Assembly (NCBI RefSeq): GCF_014490665.1
Contig: NZ_CP061038.1
Location: forward strand, 2,108,001-2,172,000
DNA length: 64,000 nt
Direction of reading: 5' to 3'
DNA from: Sphingomonas alpina
GTDB lineage: Bacteria > Pseudomonadota > Alphaproteobacteria > Sphingomonadales > Sphingomonadaceae
The first letter of the stretch is position 1, and every line of letters begins with the position of its first letter. The position numbers and the translations under genes are program-made. Positions 38,639-46,685 of the stretch are shown here, one piece after another. The notes beneath the pieces were generated by a model that did not search any database, had not been told where the DNA came from, and saw only the letters and a program-made list of their open reading frames with translations.

Positions 38639-39307
38639 TCAGAAGGTGAAGGTCTTGGCCCGGGCGAAGCCAGGCAGCGGGACACAATCGATGTCGGCGA
38701 AATCGAGCAACGCGAAACCGCCTTCGCTCTTGCGGCCCGATGTCAGCCGGGTGACGCCACGGTCGGCGATTCCGGCGACGACGCGTCCGCCATCGCGCAA
38801 TTGCGCGACGAGCGAATCGGGCAGCTGCTCGACCGCGCCGTCGACCATCAAGACATCATAGGGCGCGCCAGCGGCGTGCCCGGTCTCGAGCGGTCCTTCG
38901 ACCAGCGTCACCCCGGCCGTGCCGACCAGCGCCTCGCGCGCCAGTGCAGCGAGCGCGGCATCGCTTTCCACGGCAACCACCGACGTCACCAGTTCGGCGA
39001 GCACAGCGGCGGTATAGCCGCCAGCCGCACCGATCAGCAGAACCTTGTCGGCGGGGAGCAGATAAGCCTCGGTCAGCAGCCGTCCGGTCGCGATCGGCAC
39101 ATTCTGGAAGCGTCCCTGCCCAAGCGGCAGCGCGGTGTCGCGATACGCAAGCGCCTGCGCCTCGGCGGGCAGGAAAGCCTCACGCGGGACACGCGCCATG
39201 GCCGCGACCACACGCGGGTCGCTGACCGCGTTGGTGCGCAACTGGCTTGCCACCATCGCATGGCGCATGGCGGTAAAGCGGTCGGAGTCGATTGCCGTCA
39301 ATTTCAT
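38639..39307 (-). CDS. Protein-L-isoaspartate O-methyltransferase-like protein
   Basis: The 222-residue protein begins MKLTAIDSDRFTAMRHAMVA and has the family's MARVPREAFLP and AYRDTALPLGQG segments, then the SAM-binding VLLIGAAGGYTAAVLAELV. The usual motif I is VLEIGTGSGYQ; here it is diverged (GAAGGY). This branch typically precedes tolC in alphaproteobacteria and may not be a true repair enzyme. The start at 39307 fits the family, and the longer open frame to 39568 would overlap the tRNA gene. Confidence 0.88.
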   Translation of the reverse strand: MKLTAIDSDRFTAMRHAMVASQLRTNAVSDPRVVAAMARVPREAFLPAEAQALAYRDTALPLGQGRFQNVPIATGRLLTEAYLLPADKVLLIGAAGGYTAAVLAELVTSVVAVESDAALAALAREALVGTAGVTLVEGPLETGHAAGAPYDVLMVDGAVEQLPDSLVAQLRDGGRVVAGIADRGVTRLTSGRKSEGGFALLDFADIDCVPLPGFARAKTFTF

Positions 39308-39447
39308 GGTGCCACCTTGTTGCACAACTGTTTTAGTCACGCAATACACTTGTTTCTCTGGCCGGCTTGTATCGTGCGACTGCCTCCGCGCCAAGCGAGC
39401 GTTGCAACCGGCCTGGCTGATTTTCTCGGCAATGTTCACGGTGGCGG

Positions 39448-39476
39448 TTGACAGGTACCCCGCCCCCTGTGCATTT
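39448..39476 (+). promoter_or_regulatory. Likely sigma-70 promoter of tRNA-Cys
   Basis: A consensus -35 TTGACA (39448-39453) is followed after 17 bases by a weak -10 GCATTT (39471-39476), placing the start point about 10 bases ahead of the tRNA at 39494. The spacing is optimal; the -10 match is poor. Confidence 0.55.
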
Positions 39477-39493
39477 CGCGCGGCTCGCATCGG

Positions 39494-39567
39494 GGCCCGA
39501 TGGCGGAGTGGTGACGTAGAGGACTGCAAATCCTCGCACCCGGGTTCGATTCCCGGTCGGGCCTCCA
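39494..39567 (+). tRNA. tRNA-Cys (anticodon GCA)
   Basis: A full cloverleaf: acceptor GGCCCGA / TCGGGCC with discriminator T and encoded CCA, anticodon stem AGGA / TCCT around loop CTGCAAA (anticodon GCA), and T-arm GGGTTCGATTCCC. The 74-base length and short variable loop are normal for tRNA-Cys. Confidence 0.98.
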
Positions 39568-39614
39568 ATGTGCAGATGTGACGGCAAACGCACGACCGTC
39601 CGTTTGCGGGCCTC

Positions 39615-40367
39615 CTAGACCCGCCTCACGTCAACCCCGAGCGCCGTGAATTGCGTGCTGGAATCCTGATCGGTGCCGGCTGGGGTGATCAGAATATCGG
39701 TCCGCTCGATCGGTGCGATGACAAAGTGCGATGCGGCGCCGATCTTCTCCGACGACGCCATGACCACGAGTTCCGCGGCAGTATCGGCGATCGCCCGCTT
39801 CATTGCCGCCTCTTCCGGGTCACCCGTGGTCAGCCCTGCGGTCGGATGAACACCTGTGACGCCCATGAAGAATATATCGGGCCGGATCTCGCTCACGGCC
39901 CGCAGCGCGGCGACGCCCACACTCACCATCGAATGCTTGAACAGCTTGCCGCCGATCAACAGCACATCGACGGCGTGGTCCGCCAACGCGCCGGCGACGA
40001 GTGGGCTGTGCGTGACAATCGTCGCCATCAGCCGGTGATCGAGATGATTGACGAGTTGCATCGCGGTCGTGCCGCCATCGACAAAGACAGTCTGTCCCGG
40101 CCGGATCATCGACGCCGCATATCGCCCGATTGCAGCCTTGTCGGCCGCACCGATCGACAACCGGGTGGCCAATGTTCCCACCGCGGGAGATGCCGGCAGT
40201 GCGCCACCATGAACTCGTTGCAGGAGACCTTCGGCAGCAAGTTCGCGCAAATCGCGCCGGATCGTATCTTCCGACAACCCGAGGCCGGCCGCCACGCTTT
40301 TCGCCACGATCCGTCCGTCCTGTTTGAGCAGGGAAAGAAGGTGGCGCTTGCGTTGCTCGGTCAACAT
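39615..40367 (-). CDS. DeoR/GlpR-family transcriptional regulator
   Basis: The protein begins MLTEQRKRHLLSLLKQDGRI and has the DeoR winged helix VAAGLGLSEDTIRRDLRELA followed by LLQRVHGGALPASP, then the sugar-phosphate sensor domain (VFVDGGTTAMQLVNHL; DIFFMGVTGVHPTAGLTTGD). These repress sugar or nucleoside catabolism genes and respond to phosphorylated sugars. A start at 40379 is also possible. The divergent Nudix gene, whose start is about 50 bases away, is a candidate target. Confidence 0.93.
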   Translation of the reverse strand: MLTEQRKRHLLSLLKQDGRIVAKSVAAGLGLSEDTIRRDLRELAAEGLLQRVHGGALPASPAVGTLATRLSIGAADKAAIGRYAASMIRPGQTVFVDGGTTAMQLVNHLDHRLMATIVTHSPLVAGALADHAVDVLLIGGKLFKHSMVSVGVAALRAVSEIRPDIFFMGVTGVHPTAGLTTGDPEEAAMKRAIADTAAELVVMASSEKIGAASHFVIAPIERTDILITPAGTDQDSSTQFTALGVDVRRV

Positions 40368-40418
40368 TCTCTGACACATCCTTCTTGACTCTGCACGATA
40401 TTGCACGAAAATACGCAC

Positions 40419-41018
40419 ATGTCACTGAGCGATCGAATCCGCATTCACAACGTCACCACCCTGTCGGACGACTGGTACGTTCTGAAAAAGACCAGCTTTG
40501 ACTGGCGGCGCGCCGATGGCAGCTGGCAGACGATGAATCGAGAGACCTATGATCGGGGCAATGGCGCCACCTTGCTGCCCTATGACCCCATTCGCCGGAC
40601 GGTGTTGCTGACGCGGCAGTTCCGCTTTCCCGCCTATGTCAACGGATGCGACGATCTGCTGATCGAGGCGGCGGCCGGCCTGCTTGACGAAGCGTCACCC
40701 GAGGACCGTATCCGCGCCGAAGTGGAAGAGGAGCTGGGTTTGACGCTTGGCGCCACCCGGGCGATCTTCAGCTGTTATATGAGCCCCGGCTCCGTCACCG
40801 AACGGCTGTATTTCTTCGTTGCTGAATATGACCCGATCATGCGCACCGGACGGGGCGGCGGAAATGCATCGGAAGGCGAGGATATCGAGGTCATCGAACT
40901 CGGCATCGACGCTGCGCTTGAAATGATTGGCGCCGGAGCGATCCAGGACGGCAAGACCATCATGCTGCTGCAATATGCCGCGCTCAACCTGCTGGCGCCG
41001 ACAAAAGCCGCGGCATGA
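40419..41018 (+). CDS. Nudix hydrolase, NudK / ADP-ribose pyrophosphatase type
   Basis: The 199-residue protein (MSLSDRIRIHNVTTLSDDWY) has a Nudix box from AAGLLDEASPEDRIRAEVEE into ELGL, plus the nucleotide-sugar-type RQFRFPAYVNG and CYMSPGSVTERLYFFVAEYD segments. This branch hydrolyses GDP-mannose or ADP-ribose. The start at 40419 is preferred; the frame opens six codons earlier. It is divergent from the DeoR regulator. Confidence 0.9.
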   Translation: MSLSDRIRIHNVTTLSDDWYVLKKTSFDWRRADGSWQTMNRETYDRGNGATLLPYDPIRRTVLLTRQFRFPAYVNGCDDLLIEAAAGLLDEASPEDRIRAEVEEELGLTLGATRAIFSCYMSPGSVTERLYFFVAEYDPIMRTGRGGGNASEGEDIEVIELGIDAALEMIGAGAIQDGKTIMLLQYAALNLLAPTKAAA

Positions 41019-41093
41019 TGGTGCTGATTGCCGGTCGATGGCGCAGCGGGACGCAGGCCCATCCGCAAGCGTCCCGCTCCGGCAATACCTGCC

Positions 41094-43346
41094 CTACCAG
41101 CGATAGGATGCGTCCACACCGATCACGCGCGGCGTGCTGTAGCGGTTGACGGTCGTATCGCGCGCAACACGGTACACCTGATTGCCGACATTATTGGCGA
41201 AGACGCTGAAGGTCGCCCTGTCGATCTCGATGCCGAGACGCAGATTGACCAGGCTGTAATCGTCGAGCTTGACCGAATTAACCCGCAATTCCTGCAGGCC
41301 GCCGAACTGAACCGAATAGAGCGCGTTGGCGACCAAGGTCGATTGGCCGATAAAGCCGTGGCGGAAGTTCAGGTTCACTGCGCCGATGAAATCCGGCACC
41401 TGCGGCAAACGCAGAGTGTCGTAGCGCCCGCTGGTCACCTTGCCGCCCTGCCATGACGCGCTGAGCGACGCGCGGAAGCGGCCATGGGCGACGGGCTGAG
41501 TCATGGTCAGCTCTCCCTCGACGCCATAGGATTTGGCGTCGCCGGCGTTGGTCAGATAGGTCGTCGCCGCAACCGGGCAGGTCGGGTTGGTCAGGATGCA
41601 GCCATTGTCGAGCTGCGCGATCAGGCTCCTGAGATTGTTGTAATAGCCGGCGAACGCAAAGAACAATGACCGGTCCGGCGCCCCCTTCACGCCGATTTCA
41701 TAGGTGGTCGAGTTTTCGTTGCCGAACGCAGCCGGGATGGCATTGGGCTGGCGCGGGTCGCCGAGATTGGTATTGAAGCCGCCGGCGCGGTAGCTCGACC
41801 CGACCTTGGCATAGGCCAGAACGCCGCCGCCTGCCTTGTACGCAGCCGTCACGTTATAGGCGATGTTATCAGGCTTGATCCGGACGTCGATGACGCGGGC
41901 CGCACCGCCCGCCGGAGTGCCGGTGCCGCGATCGAACAACCGTCCGCTGAGCGAGCGATCATCCTTGGTATAGCGGATTTCACCGGTCAGATTGAGGCTG
42001 TCGGTCACATCGTAACCGAGCGAACCATAGCCCGCATAGCTCTTGTAGCTGAGCGACACCGGCGCACGCGTGCCGGTCGAGATGTTGAGCGCGGTCGGGG
42101 TGCGAAACGTGGTGACCTGATAGTCGCTGTTGAGGATCAGCAGGTCGCCGCCGATCAGCCAGGTCAGCTTGCCGTCCAACCCCGTGCCGCTGAGGTGCAG
42201 GTCCTGATTGAAGCTTCTGGTCCGGTCGATGACATAGGATGCGCCGAACACATCGGTACGCTGCGCCGTTGCCAGCGGAATCTGCCCCGCCGCGACCGCC
42301 GCGGCAACCGTCGCCGCGTCGATGCCGTCATTGTCGAGATCATATTGCGACTTGCGATTGCGATAATAGCTGGTCGCGCTGAGCGTCACACCGCCCAGAT
42401 CAAGCGTACCGAACGCCTGATAGGTGTTGTGATCCTGCGTCGCGCGCGGCCGGGTATTCCAGGAATAGGAGAATTTCGGCTGGGTGAAGCCGTTCGGGTA
42501 GCCGGGCGTGCCGCGCGCGATCGATACCTGATAATGGATCGACGGCGTATCGAGATCCTGGCGCTCGGCCAGCAGGGTCAGGTCGAGTGGCCCGGTCTTG
42601 AAGCGGATTTGCGCGCGCGCGCCATAGCCTTTCTGGCGATCGAAATAGGTGTCGTGGTCGGGATTGTAGAAGAAACCGCCATTCTGCGAGATGCCGTCGC
42701 CGCTGAAGCGCACCGCGACCGAATCACTGAGGGCGACATTCACTGCCCCCTGGACCTGCTTGCCCTCGGTCTCGAAATCGTAGCGCGCCTTGATGAAGCC
42801 CGACGTATCGAATTGCGGCTGCGCCGATACGATGTTGATCGCGCCGCCCACGGCGTTGCGGCCATAAAGCGCACCCTGAGTGCCGCGCAGCACCTCGATC
42901 CGTCCGACATCGAGAAAATCGAGCCGGGTGAAGTTCCGCCCGCCGACCCCGCCGCCGCCGATATAGGCGCCGTTGACGTACAGACCGATGCTCGGGTCGC
43001 CATTGGTCGCCCGCGCGGTCGATGAAGCGCGGAGCGAGATTTCCGAGGTGATCGACGAGTTGAGATTGTTGAACCGGACGCTCGGCTGATCGGCGAGCAA
43101 TTCGCGGGAATCGGTCGCGCCGCCCCGGCTGGCCAGCGACTCCGCATCGATCACCGAGACGGCAGTCGGAATATCGGCGAGCCGCTCTTCGCGACGGCGT
43201 GCGGTGACCACCACATCGCCCTGATTGTCGTCAGCGCCAAGGGCGGTGGAATCTTCGATTTCCGAGGTAGCCTGTGCCTGCACGGCGGCGGGAAGAATTG
43301 CGGAAATCAATCCGGCCGAAGCCAGCAGCACTGCCTTGCGAGTCAT
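41094..43346 (-). CDS. TonB-dependent receptor
   Basis: The 750-residue outer-membrane receptor has a signal peptide (MTRKAVLLASAGLISAILPA), the TonB-box region DVVVTARRREERLADIPTAV, a plug domain with LRGTQGALYGRNAVGGAINI, and a long beta-barrel ending VIGVDASYRW. Receptors of this kind import siderophores, sugars or peptides. Its promoter region carries the palindrome ATTATCGATAAT found again before the serine hydrolase gene, which ties it to the GntR regulator two genes away. Confidence 0.96.
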   Translation of the reverse strand: MTRKAVLLASAGLISAILPAAVQAQATSEIEDSTALGADDNQGDVVVTARRREERLADIPTAVSVIDAESLASRGGATDSRELLADQPSVRFNNLNSSITSEISLRASSTARATNGDPSIGLYVNGAYIGGGGVGGRNFTRLDFLDVGRIEVLRGTQGALYGRNAVGGAINIVSAQPQFDTSGFIKARYDFETEGKQVQGAVNVALSDSVAVRFSGDGISQNGGFFYNPDHDTYFDRQKGYGARAQIRFKTGPLDLTLLAERQDLDTPSIHYQVSIARGTPGYPNGFTQPKFSYSWNTRPRATQDHNTYQAFGTLDLGGVTLSATSYYRNRKSQYDLDNDGIDAATVAAAVAAGQIPLATAQRTDVFGASYVIDRTRSFNQDLHLSGTGLDGKLTWLIGGDLLILNSDYQVTTFRTPTALNISTGTRAPVSLSYKSYAGYGSLGYDVTDSLNLTGEIRYTKDDRSLSGRLFDRGTGTPAGGAARVIDVRIKPDNIAYNVTAAYKAGGGVLAYAKVGSSYRAGGFNTNLGDPRQPNAIPAAFGNENSTTYEIGVKGAPDRSLFFAFAGYYNNLRSLIAQLDNGCILTNPTCPVAATTYLTNAGDAKSYGVEGELTMTQPVAHGRFRASLSASWQGGKVTSGRYDTLRLPQVPDFIGAVNLNFRHGFIGQSTLVANALYSVQFGGLQELRVNSVKLDDYSLVNLRLGIEIDRATFSVFANNVGNQVYRVARDTTVNRYSTPRVIGVDASYRW

Positions 43347-43379
43347 CGTCCACCCCTTGCCGATATCGAGTCATACTCG

Positions 43380-43393
43380 AATTATCGATAATT
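43380..43393. promoter_or_regulatory. Candidate GntR operator, receptor copy
   Basis: The perfect palindrome AATTATCGATAATT lies 33 bases upstream of the receptor start codon. The core ATTATCGATAAT recurs at 45529-45540. Position and sequence fit a repressor site for the adjacent FCD-type GntR protein; no binding data support this. Confidence 0.6.
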
Positions 43394-43440
43394 TAGACGA
43401 TTCCACGCCCCGCTTGTCAATGAAGTTGGCGTTTGCCGCG

Positions 43441-44739
43441 CTAAAGCGCGGAAATCCCGGAGATCATAACCCTGCAGGAGTCGAACACTTGCGCCGCGTG
43501 CACCGTGCTGACGCAGCGCGCATCATCGGTCGCGGCATGATGGAAGCGGTGCGCGCCGAAAATGCCGGCGACGCCGGCATATCCCGCGGCAAGAATATTG
43601 GTCAGTTCGCCCGCCGATCCCTGCCCCGACGGATACGCCATTTCGAGCCCGGACTGCCCGGCAAAGGCACGCCGCGCCACATCGACCAATGCCGGGCTGG
43701 TGACCAGGAAACGCTGCGGGTCGGCGCTCGGCAGTGGCATGAGCATCCCTGCACCGAGTTCGTGCCAGTCGCGCGATGCGACGTTCGCGCCGAGATGAAG
43801 CCAGAATGTCGTCCGGCCGGGCGGCGGGGCGGCAGCGCGCAGCGCATGTTCCGATCCCAGATTCTCGTATTCGTGGCCGCTGTTGCACAGAAACGCCAGA
43901 TTATGGCTCTTCAGTTCACGCCCGGCCCAGCGCGCCAGCGCAAGCCACACGGCGATACCCGGACCGCGTTCGCCCGCGCAATCGAACCAGCCCGATCGCG
44001 GTGTCGACACCACGATCCAATCTTCCGCCCCGCGATCGATCCGTCCAATCAGGTTGAACGCGGCGCGTGCCCCACCCTCCCCGTCGATCCGCAATGTCGC
44101 CCTTCTGCCGGCGATCGCGTCGGCCAGGAACGGCCTGGCCTGCTTCGGGGCAATGACGCCTACGGGTCCGGGAAACATTGGCGCAGTGCCCGTGGCGTTG
44201 AGTGCGAGCGCTTCACCGGTCGGGCCATTGGTGACGATCACGACACCGGCCACGCCCGCGGCGAATGCGGCCGTCACCGGTTCGCGGATCGGTTTGGCAA
44301 CCGCGCTCGACCAGCGCTGGAACGGCAGATCGAGCAAGGCGACCGCTCCCCTGAGCGGGCCACTCGCGCCGGCGCCGGGGTCGATCCGCACCAGCGGCCC
44401 GGAGACGCCGCCAGCCCCGGTCGGCACGACGATGGCCTGCGGAATGAGCGGTGCCGAGTCGCGGCCCATGGTCAGCGATGCATGGCGTGCCTCGAACCAG
44501 GGCACGGTGAAGGTCTGGCGCTCGACCCGGAAGCCGGCCGCCGCCAGTTCTGCCTGCAGCCATTCACCGCAGGCGGTATCGCCGGCGCCACCCGACGCCT
44601 TGTTGCCGAAGCCGATATACCGGTCGAGATCGGCAGACAGGCGATCGGTGACTGCCGGATCCGCCAGCGCCGCAGCCGGCGCCGCGACAAGAGTCGCCCC
44701 CGATGCCGTCAACACATCGCGCCGCGTCGGTGCCGCCAT
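43441..44739 (-). CDS. M28-like peptidase with altered metal site, secreted
   Basis: The 432-residue protein starts MAAPTRRDVLTASGATLVAA, a twin-Arg-like signal, then a PA-type insert (VALLDLPFQRWSSAVAKPIR) and an M28-like core: CNSGHEYENLGSEHAL matches the Glu-Glu region and FHHAATDDARCVSTVH the last metal His. The position of the usual HxD ligand reads VVSTPRSGWFDCAGERGPG, so canonical zinc ligands are missing. It may be a non-canonical peptidase or binding protein. It ends 95 bases before the receptor start and follows the GntR gene. Confidence 0.72.
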   Translation of the reverse strand: MAAPTRRDVLTASGATLVAAPAAALADPAVTDRLSADLDRYIGFGNKASGGAGDTACGEWLQAELAAAGFRVERQTFTVPWFEARHASLTMGRDSAPLIPQAIVVPTGAGGVSGPLVRIDPGAGASGPLRGAVALLDLPFQRWSSAVAKPIREPVTAAFAAGVAGVVIVTNGPTGEALALNATGTAPMFPGPVGVIAPKQARPFLADAIAGRRATLRIDGEGGARAAFNLIGRIDRGAEDWIVVSTPRSGWFDCAGERGPGIAVWLALARWAGRELKSHNLAFLCNSGHEYENLGSEHALRAAAPPPGRTTFWLHLGANVASRDWHELGAGMLMPLPSADPQRFLVTSPALVDVARRAFAGQSGLEMAYPSGQGSAGELTNILAAGYAGVAGIFGAHRFHHAATDDARCVSTVHAAQVFDSCRVMISGISAL

Positions 44740-44745
44740 TCGCCA

Positions 44746-45468
44746 TTACTCCTTGCGGGCGCGCCGCTTGGGCGGATCCACCTTTTTCGTCGCAAGATAT
44801 TCTTCGAGTGGTGCGGTGAAGCCATCCTGCAGATAGCCGAGCAGAGCGCGCGCGGCATCGTCGGCCGCATCCGGCTCTCGCGCCACGATGTGACGGCACA
44901 ATATGGCGAATAGTTCGGCCGAGTGGTGGCCGCCCTTCTCGCTGAAATGATTGGCAGAGATCACATGGTGCTGCCAGCGCGCGAACAGGGCGATCCGGTC
45001 GAGCATGTTGGTTGCCAGCGCCGCGCCGCAGCGCCGCGCGATGAACGCCCCGACCCGGTTCGATACCGCCAGATGCTCGAACGTATTGTCGGTTTGCCGC
45101 ACGATCGCCCGGTACGCCTCCACCCGGCGCAACAGTTCGGCACCATCCTCATCCGACATCGTCGTCGCGGCGAGGCGGCAGACCACGCCGAACATCGCTT
45201 TCCACAACTCCAGCACTTCGGTCGCCGCATGCCGGTCGATCTCGATCACATGCGCGCCGCGCCACGGCACAACCTGGATGAAGCCGATATTGGCGACATG
45301 GCGGAACGCTTCGCGCACCGGGGCATGGGAGACGCCGAAACGCTCGGCGATCTCGCGCTCGCGGATCCATGATCCCGGCTTGATCCGCCACTCGACAATG
45401 TCTTCGATCAGGGCGTCGGCAATCAGGCGGTCCTGCGGCGGCGGTTCGGAAGCGATGCTATCGGTCAT
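44746..45468 (-). CDS. GntR-family (FCD) transcriptional regulator
   Basis: The protein of 240 residues has a winged helix (IKPGSWIREREIAERFGVSH, then APVREAFRHVANIGFIQVVP) and an all-helical FCD domain (about residues 85-225) of the kind that binds organic acids or metals. The start at 45468 is chosen because the longer frame begins in the divergent promoter. It is followed by the M28-like gene after six bases. Palindromes ATTATCGATAAT before the receptor and the serine hydrolase genes are its likely sites. Confidence 0.93.
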   Translation of the reverse strand: MTDSIASEPPPQDRLIADALIEDIVEWRIKPGSWIREREIAERFGVSHAPVREAFRHVANIGFIQVVPWRGAHVIEIDRHAATEVLELWKAMFGVVCRLAATTMSDEDGAELLRRVEAYRAIVRQTDNTFEHLAVSNRVGAFIARRCGAALATNMLDRIALFARWQHHVISANHFSEKGGHHSAELFAILCRHIVAREPDAADDAARALLGYLQDGFTAPLEEYLATKKVDPPKRRARKE

Positions 45469-45526
45469 GGCCCTAGATATACCCGGCTGATCACTTATCG
45501 GTAGCGCGTATTCGCCAGCATATGCA

Positions 45527-45542
45527 ATATTATCGATAATAT
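45527..45542. promoter_or_regulatory. Candidate GntR operator, hydrolase copy
   Basis: The perfect 16-base palindrome ATATTATCGATAATAT lies 23 bases upstream of the serine hydrolase start and about 60 bases from the GntR start, so it could control both divergent genes. The core is identical to the copy at 43381-43392. Confidence 0.6.
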
Positions 45543-45565
45543 AACGACTCATACTGGAGAGGCAT

Positions 45566-46591
45566 ATGCGCCCGGCCTTGCTCATCTCGACGATGCTTGC
45601 CGCCATGACGATCGCCGCGCCCGCGACGGCGAAGCCCGACGCCATGTCCTGCGCCGCCGCAACGCGCTATTCCGACGCACATCGGGGCGTGGCGGTCCAT
45701 GTGCTCGATCATGGCAAGATCGTCTGCGATACGGCGCAGGGTGGCCACACGGCCCCGCACGAGCTCTGGTCGGGCACCAAGAGCTTCGTCGGCATCATGG
45801 CCGCAGCCGCCGTGCAGGATGGCCTGCTCACCCTTGATGAGCCGGCCTCGGCGACACTGATCGAATGGCAAGGCGATCCGCAGAAAAGCAGGATCACGAT
45901 CCGGCAGATCCTCTCGATGACCAGCGGTCAGCCGAGCGTGATCGGCAAGCCGCCGACCTATCGGGACTCGCTCGATGGTGCGCTCGTTGCCGATCCGGGG
46001 ACCCGCTTTCTGTACGGCCCGACGCCGATGCAGAGCTTTGGCGAAATCCTGAAGCGCAAGCTGAAAGCGGCCGGACAATCGGATAACGTGCTGGCCTATC
46101 TCGCGCGGCGCGTGCTCGATCCGATCGGCCTGCGCTATGCCGACTGGCGCAAGGGCATCGACGGCAATCCGCTGCTGCCGCAAGGTGCGATACTTACCGC
46201 GGCGGAATGGGCGAAGTTCGGCGAATTCATCCGCGCCGGCGGCACGGTGGCAGGCAAGCCGATCGTCGACCCGGCCAGCTTCGCTGCAATGTTCAAGAGC
46301 GGCGCGGTCAATCCAGCCTATGGCCTGACCTGGTGGCTGCCGCATGTAGGGAAAGCGGCCGACCCGATCACCGCCGGCACCGATATCGGGCGGAGGGCGG
46401 CGGAACTGCCCGCCGATATCGTCCTTGCCGCCGGCGCCGGGGACCAGCGGCTCTATGTCATTCCGTCGCTCGGGCTGACGATCGTGCGCATGGCCGATCT
46501 GGATATCGCCGCGTTGATGAATCCGCCAAAGGACCCGGCCAAGCGCTGGTCCGATGTCGATTTCCTGAAGCTGCTGAAAGCGACTGATTAG
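45566..46591 (+). CDS. Serine hydrolase (beta-lactamase/PBP family), secreted
   Basis: The 341-residue protein has a signal peptide (LISTMLAAMTIAAPATA) and the SxxK motif in ELWSGTKSFVGIMAAAAVQD, with a Tyr-type second motif in FLYGPTPMQSFGE. These are the marks of class C beta-lactamase-like hydrolases, which act on peptides, D-amino-acid amides or esters in the periplasm. It is divergent from the GntR gene and preceded by its candidate operator. With the receptor and the M28-like protein it suggests uptake and breakdown of an amide or peptide compound. Confidence 0.9.
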   Translation: MRPALLISTMLAAMTIAAPATAKPDAMSCAAATRYSDAHRGVAVHVLDHGKIVCDTAQGGHTAPHELWSGTKSFVGIMAAAAVQDGLLTLDEPASATLIEWQGDPQKSRITIRQILSMTSGQPSVIGKPPTYRDSLDGALVADPGTRFLYGPTPMQSFGEILKRKLKAAGQSDNVLAYLARRVLDPIGLRYADWRKGIDGNPLLPQGAILTAAEWAKFGEFIRAGGTVAGKPIVDPASFAAMFKSGAVNPAYGLTWWLPHVGKAADPITAGTDIGRRAAELPADIVLAAGAGDQRLYVIPSLGLTIVRMADLDIAALMNPPKDPAKRWSDVDFLKLLKATD

Positions 46592-46639
46592 AATCTCGTC
46601 GACCTGGATGGAATCACATCTTCCGTTCGTGCTGAACTT

Positions 46640-46685
46640 GGGCGAACGGAAGGGAGTGGATCAACTCAGCTCGAAATCATTCTAG
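46640..46685. repeat. Dispersed repeat ending at a stop codon
   Basis: GGGCGAACGGAAGG, then a variable base pair and GTGGATCAACTCAGCTCGAA closely match 36536-36581 (GGGCGAACGGAAGG ... GGATCAACCCAGCTCGAA). In both places the repeat ends at the stop codon of the neighbouring minus-strand gene. Confidence 0.7.
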
